Of a stretch of DNA of 64,000 nucleotides, positions 10,700 through 22,045 are shown piece by piece. Below the pieces are notes generated by a model. That model was given only the letters and a program-made list of their open reading frames with translations. It did no database searches and was not told where the DNA came from. The position numbers were made by a program, and so were the translations under genes. The DNA lies in the NCBI GenBank assembly GCA_944472135.2, contig OX235270.1, forward strand, positions 147,451,632-147,515,631. The letters run 5' to 3'. Every line of letters begins with the position of its first letter. Position 1 is the first letter of the stretch. The DNA comes from Trichobilharzia regenti. Its lineage: Eukaryota; Platyhelminthes; Trematoda; Strigeidida; Schistosomatidae.

Positions 10700-11455
10700 A
10701 TTGAAATGGGGGGGGCTGGTGCAACTTCACTTATTTGGGAAGCTGCATCAGCCAGTGCCATCGGGTTGATGGCTGACGAAATCTTAGAACGGATACAGAG
10801 GGCTAGTTTCGCATATGCCAGTTTAGTCCGTCTCTGGCTTAGTAGACGTGATTTCCGGCTACCTGTCGACTTAAAGGGCTCAGAAGTTCGCTCCATCCGC
10901 CTTTATGGCTGTGAGACCTGGTCATTAACAGTTAGGTTAGGCGTCGAGCTCCAGGAAAAGAGGGTAAATCAAAAGACAAGGCTGTGAAGTTATATCGATT
11001 TAGATGCATGGGACATGTGTTGCGCATGCCTTCATCGACAATGGGCAATGTTACCTGACACAGGGTCAGGTTGGAAGAGAGCCAGTGGTGGTCAGACCAA
11101 AACATGGCTTCGTCAGTCGGTGAAATCCACAACAGTTAATTTAAGCCTGTCATGTAGGAAGATGTAGACTTCCTGGTTAGGGTACTCGAGACGGTAAACA
11201 GCAATTGGTGATATGGCTTGAAATCGTATTAAATGGCTTACGCAGATGCATCCACTCCTTGTGACCTATAATTTCTAATGAAACTATATTGTTCTTCAAT
11301 ATTACTATTCTTTTTGCCTCATATCTCTGTTTAATGTCCCTATTTTGCGTTTCTTTTTACTTTCTTCTCTGGTTTTATATGCTGAGTGGAGTGTGGTGAC
11401 TTGAACTGCTACACACCAGTGCGAAGTTCTATGTTGAAACCAGACAGACAGACAG
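10700..11455 (+). mobile_element. RTE-B fragment
   Basis: Codes in pieces for the end of an RTE-like RT of a second lineage: ERIQRASFAYASLVRLW, then LYGCETW, then a region equivalent to LHRFRCMGHVLRMP. A C-terminal tail follows. The 3' end is GAAACC followed by CAGA repeats, unlike the AAT tails of RTE-1. Frames are interrupted. Confidence 0.75.
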
Positions 11456-11464
11456 AATCGATGT

Positions 11465-11530
11465 TAGTACATGATGAAATCCTGTAACCAATCAATCATC
11501 TCCCTACAAACCAGTACTTGAAAATGAATT
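11465..11530 (+). mobile_element. SINE-A 3' fragment
   Basis: ATGATGAAATCCTGTAACC and CCCTACAAACCAGTACTTG match the SINE-A segment downstream of the ribozyme part. Confidence 0.55.
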
Positions 11531-11930
11531 AAAATAGTTAACAGAAATGTATGAATTTATCAATGAAGCATGAGAAGTAGTATTACTGTCACTCAGTATA
11601 ATTTTGGAGACATCTATGCATGAACTAACTTCACAAGAATAACTAAAGAATTAATAAAAATGAAGTCTACATTGAGAAGTACAGCTGAAAGTGTTAAACA
11701 GGTAATGGGTATTTATAAAACAAAGTCTGCGATATCTTAAAAAGTTGGTTTGAACCAAAAAATTATAAGTTCGTGCAATGGTAAGAACTAGTGGCTAGAG
11801 ACTGTTGGTGATATAACTTAAAAAACCACACTCAATGACTCAGAGATATTCACTCCCCTTTATCTTCCCTGTCCATTAAACTCTAACTTCATTTCTGCGC
11901 TAGTATTCTTCCTCTTGTACTTTTCTTCTA
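11531..11930. other. No clear gene; possible RTE-B remnant
   Basis: The stretch near 11780-11860 has weak resemblance to the RTE-B C-terminus. Nothing else is supported. Confidence 0.3.
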
Positions 11931-12140
11931 ATTGCTGTGAGTCAGTGATTCACAGTAGTGGAATCTCCTTCAGTCACGCATGTGGTCCAAAATTGGATTA
12001 CTGGCTAACGCATTGCTGAACCCCTCTTGGCCACTAATAAACCCAGTAATGAGAGACGGTTGGGTGTGAGACTAGCAAACAAACGCCAAAAAAGGCATAA
12101 GCTCATGCTTGAAGCCTTATGTTCCACTAGGACTAAGCAG
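11931..12140 (+). mobile_element. SINE-C-like fragment
   Basis: GGTTGGGTGTGAGACTAGCA and then GAAGCCTTATGTTCCACTAG match the RTE-derived body and the RTE-like 3' end of SINE-C. The tRNA-like head is degraded. Confidence 0.5.
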
Positions 12141-12362
12141 AGATGATTTTTCTTTCTTGATATCGTGTTCATCAGGTTCTACTGCTAGATATATATCCAC
12201 ACAACTTCATCTTTAATAGTTAAGGAATAATGACCAACGAGAACATGAATGTTTTTAAATATCATCGAGTCATTAGGACAAATAGATTGCAGCTTTAAAA
12301 AAATGTATATTCGACGAATTTCATGAATATAATACTAAGTGGAATATAAGATAACTTAAAGA

Positions 12363-12639
12363 AGTTAATACAGAATCTATTAGTTATTCTCTAACTTTTG
12401 AAGATATATACATATATATACAGCCGATTGACACAGTGTATTCGTCATGTAATATGTCTTGGTTTAAAGAGTTTCCATTTATTTTACTTAAATTTTGAAA
12501 GTCATACCGCCAGCTGATAAATGTGAAAGTGTTATGAAGACAAATGCATCGGAATGTTTCCTGATGTATTTTGGCAGTAGTGAGTGAAATATTTAGAAAA
12601 GAATATATCTGTGTAATGTGTTTCGAATTATTATTATTA
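12363..12639 (-). repeat. RTE-1b 3' extension shared with 31866-32140
   Basis: About 275 bp directly downstream (in element orientation) of the ATT tail of the RTE-1b copy at 12640. The same sequence follows the RTE-1b copy at 31853-33115, with about two differences by eye, and ends at the same point (GAAGTTAATACAG). It is not part of other RTE-1 copies in the window. Best read as a 3' transduction carried by one lineage. Confidence 0.8.
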
Positions 12640-13795
12640 TTATTACATGCTTTAATTCCTAGAGAAACATACGGATTCAGCCGCCCAAGTTTCCACTGCC
12701 TTCTGTTTTCTGACAACGTTTTCACTCCGCTCCAAGTCCGCCCACATGCTTTCATCTCCTCCTCACATGACCTCCGCCAAGTAACCCTCACCCATGCACT
12801 GACGACCAACTCGCCACCCGCTTCCCTTTCGGCTAGGTTCCACTCGAGCCATGGCTTGTCTAGTGATGTCACTCACTTGATGGTTTTCGCAGAGTATGGC
12901 CACAATCCAATCCATCTCCATTTCTTCCTGCCTATTTGTTTGACAATCGGTTCCGGCTGTGTTGGTTGGTTCGCTGATTGCCAGAGATCCCTCAATGTTG
13001 GTGATCTTTTCTGGCCGGCCATCTGATATTGAGTATTGAGCGAAGACAGTTGTTAATGAAGGTCTGAAGTTTGTTGGTAGGCAGGTAGGTAGGTAGGTAG
13101 GTAGTCAGGTAGGTGAAGGAGGTTGTTTGTTTCAGGTTCCTCCCATTTATGCAGGCTGACTGTCGTCTGTTGTTGTTGGTGGTGGTGTTTGCTAGGAATG
13201 TTCATCACCTCTGTTTTATCTATGTTCATTTGAAGTCCTATCTTTGATGCTTCTTCATCCATCGTGTCTTTTTCACTTGCATATCTTCCAGTTTGTGGGA
13301 AATCAGACATATATACCACATCGGCGAAGTCCAGACCCTGCAAGTTCTAATTTTGTGTGAGTCCATTTTATGCCTGTGTCCTCATTGACTGTTGTCTGTC
13401 GCATTATCCAATCTACTGCAATCAGGAAGATCATTGGTGATAGTAGGCCGCCAACCAGCTTGCCTCACTCTCGTCCTCACTTCGAAGGCTTCCGTGAGTT
13501 TCACGTTGTGGAATACTTGGAATACAGCATTGTCGTACAACTAACTGTTGGATGACATGTATAATTTTCGATGGGACCCCTTGGTAGTATCTTAATCGAC
13601 GCTGCGTTGTCGAGGGCGTTTTCAAAGTCGATGAAGTTGAGTGAGGTAGAGAGGTGACTACCATTCGAAGCTTCGTTCAATGATGATCCGTAGAGTGGCG
13701 ATTTGATCAATACACGACTTGTTTCTCCTGAATTCAACTTGTTCCGATCGGAGTTTGGCATCCAATGTGTTTCGAAAATTTGCTGTAAATCATGA
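12640..13795 (-). mobile_element. RTE-1b, 5'-truncated, internally deleted
   Basis: From the 3' ATT tail at 12640 the element runs up to about 13795, in the RT domain (minus-strand frame 13501-13761 covers the RNKLNSGETSRVLIKSP region in a shifted frame). It shows the RTE-1b marks: the SLHKWEEPE frame caused by an insertion, and a GTAG/CTAC microsatellite at about 13078-13112. A part present in other copies (around the LLYGSETW motif) is deleted near 13060. No coding capacity. Confidence 0.85.
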
Positions 13796-14299
13796 ATCTG
13801 CTTTTACTGCGAAAATAATCTTATCAAAAAGCGACTAGATATTCTTATTTTTGAGACGAACATTAAATTAAGAGAGAGAGAATGAAACCAAAACTGAAAC
13901 ACGCATACAACGAGAGTAGTAGTCGTGTGATAATTTTCCAAGTAATATACTGGGAGTTACTCTGACTTGAAGTTTCAATCAAACTGGGTAAAATATTTAA
14001 TTGAATTCAATTTAATTTTTTTCTCTCTTGATTTGATTGAGTAGATAATCGTTGTTCACTACACTTGTCACGCATAAACCTGTATCTGAATCACATGAAA
14101 AATAAGAACAAGAGAAATTCTTCAAGAACACACTCCAATCATCAAAAGGCTTTATATTTCCAAGAATTTTTACAAAATAAGAAATATTAATTAATCTACT
14201 ATGAGTATATGGTCTATTCCATCACACGCAACGTAAAAACAAGTTTTACTAAAACACCATCCATTAGATGAGTTGAGAACGTTTCGTATAACCGACATT
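13796..14299. other. No recognised feature
   Basis: AT-rich sequence between two RTE copies. No frame or repeat supported. Confidence 0.45.
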
Positions 14300-15230
14300 C
14301 TTATTATTATAATTGCTCCCTTGGGTTCCTAGTGGAACATAGAGCTTCAACTGTACGTCTCTCCACTTGCCACTTCTGTCTTCCTTCTGCTGTAATTTTC
14401 ACCTGTATCCATGTTAGTTAGTACACACTGTTTCGACTCCTCTTCACACACACAATCTCCTCCTGCCTGTCACCCTTGCACTGACGTCCCACACGCCGCC
14501 TCCCTCTCGGCCTGGTTCCACTCGAGCAATGGCCTGACGCGCGCGCGATGTCACTCAGCGGCGGTCTCCTCAGCGAGTGTCCGATCCATCTCAATACACT
14601 TTCTCCTGCATATTTGTTAGTTGGCGATTGGTTCTTGTTTTATTTGTTCCCATAGTTCCTTGTTGGTGATTCTTTCCGGCCCAGCCATCTGATCTTCAGT
14701 ATAAAGCCAGCGAAGACAGTTAGTTGTTGATGAAGGTCTGCAACAGGCTGTTGGAAATATTCTTTGTGACCCACTCGCCAAGTCACAAATTCTGATCCGT
14801 ATGCAAGAACTGACTGATTTGACGTTTGTATTGAAAATCCGAAGCAATGTGGTTGTTGAAGCAGAGTGACGAAGATTTCCAGATTGATTTCAGATTGATG
14901 AATGTGTTTCTCGCCTTCCCGATTCTCACTCGATTTGACATCCTCGTCCGTTCCGACTTCCTGTAGTTGAGACAATGCTCCCTAGATAAGTGAGTGAATG
15001 AAGTGATCTCTTTCAAATCCCTCCCGTTGATGGTGATTGACGCTGGATGTTGCTGTTGATGTTGTTGGTTGGTTGGTTGATTATTTTCATCACCTCCGTC
15101 TTGTCTATGTTCACTTGGAGTCCTGTCTTCACTGACGTCTTCTTCTACCAGTTTGTTGGTTTTGGCTTGTAAGTCTTAGATTTTGTGTGTGTGACATGAA
15201 ACATAAATCATCGCCGCGCGAAATCCAGGT
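14300..15230 (-). mobile_element. RTE-2 fragment
   Basis: Minus strand. The 3' end at 14300 reads TATTATAATTGCTCCCTTGG in plus orientation. Similarity extends through the C-terminus and RT thumb (frames at 14640-15016 give SENREGEKHIHQSEINLE and KEITSFTHLSREH) to about 15230 next to the RT catalytic box. Frames are broken several times. Confidence 0.8.
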
Positions 15231-15471
15231 CTTCTTATCATAAGAATAATTCTTTGAAATCGTAAAATAAATCGATGTTAGTTTCTGAATTGATTATTAG
15301 AAGCTTCTGTTTATTGAATAGGCTGAAATTCCGTGTAAAGAATCCCTGTTTACTATAAAAAAAGAAACTGAGTTTTCAAACTTCAACTAAAAAGTGAGTC
15401 TGTATATATCAGTAAAAATTTGCTGCAAGAGTAAACACACACTGAATAATGGGATGAAAGAGTAAAGTACA
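15231..15471. other. Short gap, nothing recognised
   Basis: AT-rich spacer between RTE-2 and RTE-3 copies. Confidence 0.4.
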
Positions 15472-16390
15472 TTATTATCCCTTTGGGTCTCCAGTGATAC
15501 ATTTGGGTTTTTCAACAACATATCCCCATGTCTCCCATCTTAATTTTACCTGGTGATACATTTGAACATCAGCTTTCATCTCTTTCCACACAAGACCTCC
15601 TCGGTGTCATCATCAGGTAGACACCCAACTCGTCGTTTCGCCTTGACGGCCCACCATGTGATGTCACTGAATGGTCTCTTCAGCATATGTTCAATGCGCA
15701 TCCATTCCTTAAGGCGTAATTAAAGGGCATTGATCTATTGGTTGTTTTACCGTCTACAATAAAATTTCTTGTTCTAAACCCCTTTTTGAACGGCCATCTT
15801 TATTTTCAGTACTCAACAAAAACACTAACTAATGGGATTCTTAAGCAGACTTCAAAGAACCTTTTTTCGTGATGAGTGCACCAGTTCTCTTAATCGCATA
15901 AAAGCGGTGACTGATACGATGTCGGTATTAAAGTTCCTCATTAAGTTCATTATGCTAAATGCAGTAGCATTACAACACTCATTTCAGAGGAATAATTGCC
16001 TGCCTCCTTATCTGTACAGTCTGTGGGTGGAATGACTATTCCTATGTAACTGAAGGGGGAGATATTATTTTAATTACCTCCAATGACGTTGAATGATGCT
16101 TTCGGTTGCTTTTGGTTACGAGTCTTTATCATCTCTACCTTCTTTGTATTCACGTGGAGTTATGTCTTTGCTGCCTCTTCCGATGAGTTGTTTATTTTAG
16201 CTTGTTGATCTTCGACACATTTGGTAGCATTAGACGTAAGTTGTCTGCAAAGTCCAGATATTCTAAAGTCTTCATTTCGGCCGAAAGTGTGCCCGTTTTC
16301 TTGTCGATTACAGGGCTCACTATAGGGAATACCACCAATGATGGCAAAATGCTTTATGAATCATTTCGGACTGTCAGCAAATGAGGAGAA
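15472..16390 (-). mobile_element. RTE-3 fragment
   Basis: Older, more diverged RTE copy on the minus strand. The 3' end at 15472 has ATTATTATCCCTTTGGG in plus orientation. The body shows the landmarks of these elements in order: C-terminal region, AGTACTCA / GAAGACAGTT-like stretch near 15810-15830, thumb near 16090-16180, RT near 16230-16390. Confidence 0.65.
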
Positions 16391-16574
16391 ATTAAGAATG
16401 AGACTCATGCGACACACTGGCATCAAATATTTAGTTTGCTGCTTTTCTTCATAGTTATTTAACAAACTTCACTTTTATTAAGAGATATACAGGATGAGCA
16501 TATGTAATCTGATTACGGATAGCTAATACAGAATTCCAGCGCACACGTTTCTTGAAAATCATTCTTTTTTTATT

Positions 16575-16815
16575 TACTTACATTTCCAGTGCTGGAACAC
16601 GGGGCTTCAAGCTAGAGGCATGAAGTTTCGGTAGCGGAGGTGATTATTTTTACAGGACGGGGTTGCTAGCCTCATGCTCAACCTTCCCTCTTAACCAGTC
16701 TAACTGACTGACTTAGCGAGGTGAAGGAATGCGTTGGTGGCCGGGGATTGAACTCTGAACCACATGTGTGGTTGTTGTCGAGCATTCTACAACTATGCCG
16801 TTGACGGTGAAAATC
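16575..16815 (-). mobile_element. SINE-C
   Basis: Minus strand. Own orientation: degraded tRNA-like head (about 16815-16740), then a segment with ATGAGGCTAGCAACCCC and CCTGTAAA, then GAAACTTC, then an RTE-type 3' end (CCCCGTGTTCCAGCACTGG). The middle segment matches the 5' leader of RTE-1 at 1079-1125. A chimera of a tRNA-like promoter and RTE ends. Confidence 0.75.
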
Positions 16816-16894
16816 ACTGTCTGATGATAATTTGTTTGAACGCGTTAATCAAACAGCAAAATAGGCATTTTAGCGCATTTGGAAAACTTGTTGT

Positions 16895-16896
<2 letters not shown>

Positions 16897-16941
<45 letters not shown>
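16897..16941. repeat. (AT)n microsatellite
   Basis: About 22 AT units. Confidence 0.95.
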
Positions 16942-16945
<4 letters not shown>

Positions 16946-17243
16946 GAATTACAAATCTCAACAAACAAACAGTAACTTCACAGATAACCACCCACGCCAG
17001 TAAACAAAACAGTAGACACAAAGACTGGTACTTATTACTTGAGTGACTTTCGATGCCTAATAAACTTTTATCTGCAATAATTAGAGCAATTTTTGATCAA
17101 CACACATGAAGAAGGGTACAACTAGATAAATAGAATCAAAAATTTTGAAAATCAAGTGGACTTTAATTATGCAAAATGATGTAGTTACTGCAAGAATGTT
17201 TCTATTTTCACAAACTAATAATGCTTTTCACTTGATTCAATAT

Positions 17244-17445
17244 GCGTCGGTGGCACAGTGGTTAGGACTCTCGCCGACCATGCACATGGTCTGGGGTTCG
17301 AGCCTACGCCGGCGCACACCTGATATCTATGGTCGGCCTGCAAAATTTGGGCTACCGATATCCATGCTGAAAATTCCATACTTGTACCAAAAATACAGTG
17401 TGGAATCAAGGTGTAAATCAAAAATTAAAAAATAAAAAATAAAAA
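17244..17445 (+). mobile_element. SINE-B, complete
   Basis: Starts with a tRNA-like head: GCGTCGGTGGCACAGTGG with an A-box-like stretch, and GGGGTTCGAGCC as B box. The body has TTTGGGCTACCGATATCC and AAAATACAGTGTGG. It ends in an AAAAT-rich tail. Pol III transcription from the internal boxes is inferred from tRNA-derived SINE biology. Confidence 0.8.
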
Positions 17446-17711
17446 AAAATGCAGTATTATGCGTAAATGTCTTTTTAACTGGACTATTATGACTTTCACA
17501 ATAAATTTAATGCTAGCCAGAATATCTCTCAAATATTCAGATCACAGAAGTCTTGGGCTTATTGCTGGAAACAGAAGACTAAGCCTAATACACAGAAAAC
17601 TATGCACTGTAACCGTCGCGGAATAACCGGAAACCGATGGTCATCACGGTTTTTGATTCTCCAACTAATAATGAAACAGATTTACGATGGTAAATTAGTG
17701 TTAAAATTTGT
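17446..17711. other. Spacer between SINE-B copies
   Basis: No feature recognised. Confidence 0.4.
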
Positions 17712-17912
17712 GCGGCTGTAGCACAGCTGTTAGGACGCTTTCCGACCATGTAAATGGTCCGGGTTCGATTCCCTGCCAACGTTCATCTGATATCACAATT
17801 GTTGGCCTACAAAATTTGGGCTACCGATATCATATGCTGATAATTCCATAGTTGTGCCAAAAATACTGTGTGGTTTCAGTTTATAACCAAAAAAATAATA
17901 AATAAAAATAAC
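17712..17912 (+). mobile_element. SINE-B, diverged copy
   Basis: Same order as the copy at 17244, with several changes in the tRNA-like head (GCGGCTGTAGCACAGCTG, B box GGGTTCGATTCC). The tail is AAAATAATAAATAAAAA-like. Confidence 0.75.
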
Positions 17913-17923
17913 AATTTTTAAGT

Positions 17924-18175
17924 ATTGGTTTGTTGTAGAGATTTTGTTTGATTGCATGGAGGATTTAATCATGAGCTGACATCAGTTAGAGAACCACTGG
18001 AAAACCTGGGAGTACTGGACAGCTGTTTCCATTGTCCTAGTTTGGGACTCCTCAGCAGTACGCACCCACCGGGATTCGAACCCAGGACCTTCCGGTTACA
18101 AGGCGAGCTCGTATACCATTAAGCCACTGGGACCCGATCCAATGGTCCTTGAATTCTAACTTCTGCCAGTTCAAA
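17924..18175 (-). mobile_element. SINE-A, left arm of a near-perfect palindrome
   Basis: Minus-strand SINE-A part from the tRNA-like region to the 3' segment. It mirrors 18186-18428 almost base for base, leaving only about 10-16 bp between arms. Confidence 0.85.
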
Positions 18176-18185
18176 ACATAGCATA

Positions 18186-18590
18186 GAATTCAAGGACCAT
18201 TGGATCGGGTCCCAGTGGCTCAATGGTCTACGAGCTCACCTTGTTACCAGAAGGTCCTGGGTTCGAATCCCGGTGGGTGCGTACTGCTGAGGAGTCCCAA
18301 ACTAGGACAATGGAAACAGCTGTCCAGTACTCCCAGGTTTTCCAGTGGTTCTCTAACTGATGTCAGCTCATGATTAAATCCTCCATGCAATCAAACAAAA
18401 TCCCTACAACAAACCAATACTTAAAAATTCATCTGATGCTCACTAGTGACTGGCCCTATTCAGGCAGTTAACCTGGGGTTCTAGTGGGAAGCCGTGACCA
18501 GTAGGGTACAGCAGGTTGAAGATGAGGCAGTAACTCATCGAAGAAGACATTGCGAAGTGGTCGCGCTATGTCGTGAACTGGCAGAAGTTA
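18186..18590 (+). mobile_element. SINE-A, full 405-bp monomer (first of a tandem pair)
   Basis: Monomer order: GAATTCAAGG start, tRNA-like part with A box (GTGGCTCAATGG) and B box (GGGTTCGAATCC), hammerhead-like segment, 3' body. Hammerhead elements visible: helix I arms GTACTG (18281-18286) and CAGTAC (18325-18330), CTGAGGA (18287-18293), helix II GTCC (18294-18297) with GGAC (18305-18308), GAAAC (18313-18317) and the palindromic ACAGCTGT helix III. Four extra bases AATG (18309-18312) between helix II and GAAA should block cleavage. The next monomer begins directly at 18591. Confidence 0.85.
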
Positions 18591-18797
18591 GAATTCAAGG
18601 ACCATTGGATCGGGTCCCAGTGGCTCAATGGTCTACGAGCTCACCTTGTTACCAGAAGGTCCTGGGTTCGAATCCCGGTGGGTGCGTACTGCTGAGGAGT
18701 CCCAAACTAGGACAATGGAAACAGCTGTCCAGTACTCCCAGGTTTTCCAGTGGTTCTCTAACTGATGTCAGCTCATGATTAAATCCTCCATGCAAAA
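18591..18797 (+). mobile_element. SINE-A, second tandem unit, truncated
   Basis: Repeats the first half of the preceding monomer with essentially no differences by eye, including the AATG insertion. It stops at CCTCCATGCA. The head-to-tail junction at 18590/18591 shows the element exists as a multimer. Confidence 0.85.
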
Positions 18798-20208
18798 ATA
18801 ACAATGCTGCTGATCGTATTTCTCTAATCTTCTGCTAACCAGTACACGAATAAGCGATGATAGACCTCTTGTATCCCTGAAATATGCAGGCCAGTTAAAA
18901 AAACAAACGATTCAGTGTTCACGAGTATTGCTAAATGATTTTGTAAAACTGGCAGTCATTCTTATGAAAAGAATTACAAATGTGAGTAATACGCAGTTAA
19001 AGTTTTAGTATAAACCTCCTAGTGACATCTTGTTTATAGTCTTGTTCGGTAGATAAGCAGAGACAAAAGTCAACTTACCAGCCTTGGAGAATAAGTTTGG
19101 AAAGTGTATATTCCATTCACCAAATACACTGCTATTTAAGTAGCAATTTGGTTTTAGAAGATTGTTTACAATATAGTTTTTCTTTCATAGTTGACTAAAA
19201 AGCTTGAAACTTGAGATTTGAATTTTCAGCAAAAGAAGTCATATTTTACAGGGTGGAACTGTTGGCCTCACGTGCTAACAATGTTTTGACAAGGGGAAAC
19301 GAATGCAGGACCATACGAATAGTTGGAAAGCAATCTATGAATGGACCACCAACGCAGTATAGATGCTGGATTGTTAGTCACATTTTCGCACAACTAAAAG
19401 TTGTCTCCATCAAGGGTTTGTTCGTATGTATGATACTATTCATACACACAACGTATTCTGGATGATTTATTTCCAACTAGTCTACATGATACTTTTATGA
19501 TCTTATTTGGTGTAGATGTGTATGTACTCTCTTACGTCAAAGTTATATATGCATATATATATATACGTTACTTTGAGTCTCTTATATCAAATGAATTGTC
19601 CAAGGTAGAATAACACTGGCTGAAAGACCGGAAATCTGAAGACTGGTTCTCTTTCTGTGTTAAAATGCGTCATCAGTTTCAAAGTCAGACTAATGCTGAA
19701 TATCATAAAACTCCTTTCCGTGTATTTCCTATTTATAGAACATGTATCGAGCATGAAAACTGTATGCATAAAATCGTGTTTCTAGCTTTGTACACATTCT
19801 TCCCAAATGACATGTTAATTTTCTTACTTTTCCCTGAACCAATAAATCTATGTGAACATCATAATATTGGGATATTCGATTCACTGATGTTAGATAGGCT
19901 GCATATTTTAAAAGTTGCTTTGCAACACACAACCTCCTTACCTGTTTGTTTTCTGGTGTCTGGAAATGATCATACTTGCCAAACAGATAAATAACTGTAT
20001 AAATATCAGACGAAATGCTCCACTGTAACCTACACGCCTTTAAGATGTTAATCAATATTATTGCAATTGTACAAGTAGTGAAGAGAATTTTGTAACTCAT
20101 TATGCATAAGATTTTATTTTGACAAATCACGCAGTGTGTTGTACCGTAATATTTACTGATGCCCGTGTTTCGAGCACAATTCATTCCTACTCATAATTAT
20201 TTAGAGGC
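18798..20208. other. Long stretch without a supported gene
   Basis: A weak, degraded tRNA-like SINE remnant (minus) may lie at about 19245-19365 (GGACCACCAACGC resembles the end of SINE-B/C heads). Two overlapping open frames on opposite strands (19665-19994 plus, 19729-20184 minus, 151 codons) have no motif I recognise. They cannot both be real and may be neither. Confidence 0.4.
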
Positions 20209-20491
20209 ACTTCTGTTGCATGTGTTGGGTGCAGACTCGGTGAACCAAGATTCAGTAATCAATCAATTTTAACCCTCTCCCACGTTACTGTGTAGTTGTG
20301 TGTCAATGCATTCAGTGCCATAGCTGAGCTTTTTTTCTAAATTACTTATCTTCTCGGGGTCAATCATTGCATGCATTAACACACAACCACACAATAGGGT
20401 GGGTGGGACAGAGTCAAAAGAAATGGAGAGGGAGATTGATTACTGAATCCTGGATCATTGAGTCTACACCCAACATATATAACAGAGGTGA
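20209..20491. repeat. Foldback (hairpin) element
   Basis: Two arms of about 110-125 bp (20209-20317 and 20366-20491) are imperfect reverse complements around a loop of about 48 bp. Outer ends include TGTTGGGTGCAGACTC and its mirror GAGTCTACACCCAACA. Inner ends include GTGTGTCAATGCATT and AATGCATTAACACACA-like mirror sequence. No coding sequence. It could be a MITE or foldback transposon, or a folded structural RNA gene. Confidence 0.7.
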
Positions 20492-20522
20492 TTCAACGCG
20501 AATACCAGAGATATGGAAGATG

Positions 20523-20950
20523 TTATTATTATTATATTATTGTATCCTTCAATTCCTAGAGGAGCATTTGACTTCAGCTACGTGTCTCCATTGTGTTGGT
20601 TTCTCAGATAAAGTTTTCACCTGGCTACACGTCTGCCCACATGCTTTCATCTCCTCCTCGCATGACCTCCTCCAAGTCACCCTCAAGCTGACGACCAACT
20701 CGCCGCCTCCCTTTCGACCTGGTTCCATTCGAGCCATGGCTTGTCTAGTGATGTCACTCACTTCATGGTTTCCTCAGAGTATGGCCACAATCCAATCCAT
20801 CTCCATTTCTTCCTGCCTATTTGTTTCACAATCGGTTCCTGGTTGGTTCGCTCCCAGAGATCCCTGTTGCTGATCTTTTCTGGCCATTTGATCTTGAGCT
20901 AAGTATTGAGTGAAGACAGCTGTTGATGATGAAGGTCTGTAGTTATTACC
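20523..20950 (-). mobile_element. RTE-1 3' end fragment
   Basis: Minus strand. The ATT tail at 20523 is followed by the C-terminal region (minus frame 20549-20761: VTWRRSCEEEMKACGQTC) and the WIGHTL-type stretch. Truncated near 20950. Confidence 0.8.
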
Positions 20951-22045
20951 ACCAGTCAAATCAGAGGATAATAAGTTATGTTAAAATGTATTCAATTCAC
21001 ATTATGACATTTTAAAAAGTTACTTATTTTGACTATAAAACATCTTATTTCCCATCTGATTGTATATGATTGATAACACTAATATTACTTCTGAATGTAC
21101 TTTATTTTATACTGATTTTTATTCAAATGTCTAATCGATTTTACTCATATATAAATGAGACAAGAAAGTTATGTTAGTAGTGCCTTGATATGATTATGAG
21201 TGGCAATAAATTGTGCTGAAAACGTAGTCATCAGTAAATATTACTGTATAACACTTTGTGATTTTATCAAATCCTAATCTTCTCTATAGCTGAGTGATCC
21301 TCTCTTGCAGTGCTCAAGTTTTATACTTATATCAGTAAGGGAATTTTACTTTCATATGCATATGGTTAATCCAAGACACCGCTGAGTCTTATGTAATGTC
21401 CTTCAATACACGATAGTAATTACTGCATGTTTACCAGGGTCGAAGACAACCTTACAATTCATCACTGAAGACTAATATTAAAGTGAATCTCTATCAGACT
21501 TTTTATGTATAAGCCTTCGAATGGTTTGAAAATTGCATTGCGATTGCAATTTGAACTTTTTCGTTGTTCTGTAAATTTCCTGGGCAAATATCGGGCAAAA
21601 TGGAGAAAATATGCAAACGGGAACATCTGTTATTTTTTTGGATGAAAATCTTACTTCAACGAAATCCTCACCACTTCGTGGCCGAATATAGATTACTGAA
21701 GTTAGAGTGTTTTCACTCGCTTGTAATCAGTCGGGGATGCAATCCTTTTCACGATGCTTATTACACAATAATCATTATTTTATTACTGATGAAAGACTCA
21801 GGCATCAACTAAGGAGACATCTTTTATCTGGACAATTCAGGAACTGTTAACATTACATGTAAACTACTTAGAATTTTAGACATGTTGAACAGACTACAAT
21901 CTAAAGCTATAACTGCGAATGCACATTTCACATTTCAAAAATCTTTGATTTTTGCTGACGTATAAAGACGCAAAGGAAATTTAAAAAAATGGTACATCCC
22001 ATAATAAAATGAAGGTGTTCTAACTTAGAATAAAAGTAGGCTACT
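20951..22045. other. No clear gene
   Basis: AT-rich DNA. An 82-codon frame at 21564-21812 shows no family motif. Confidence 0.4.

Noticed and set aside
12384..12872. 162-codon minus-strand frame, and the related 31888-32382 frame
   Set aside because: Fusion of RTE-1b C-terminal sequence with the 3' extension through the AAT tail (polyasparagine). It is a by-product of the element structure.
18241..18280. tRNA gene call for the GGGTTCGAATCC segment
   Set aside because: The acceptor arms do not pair, and the same segment sits in every SINE-A copy, so it is a SINE promoter region.
18494..18778. 94-codon frame in the SINE-A tandem unit
   Set aside because: Runs through the monomer junction and the tRNA-like region; SINE-A is non-coding.
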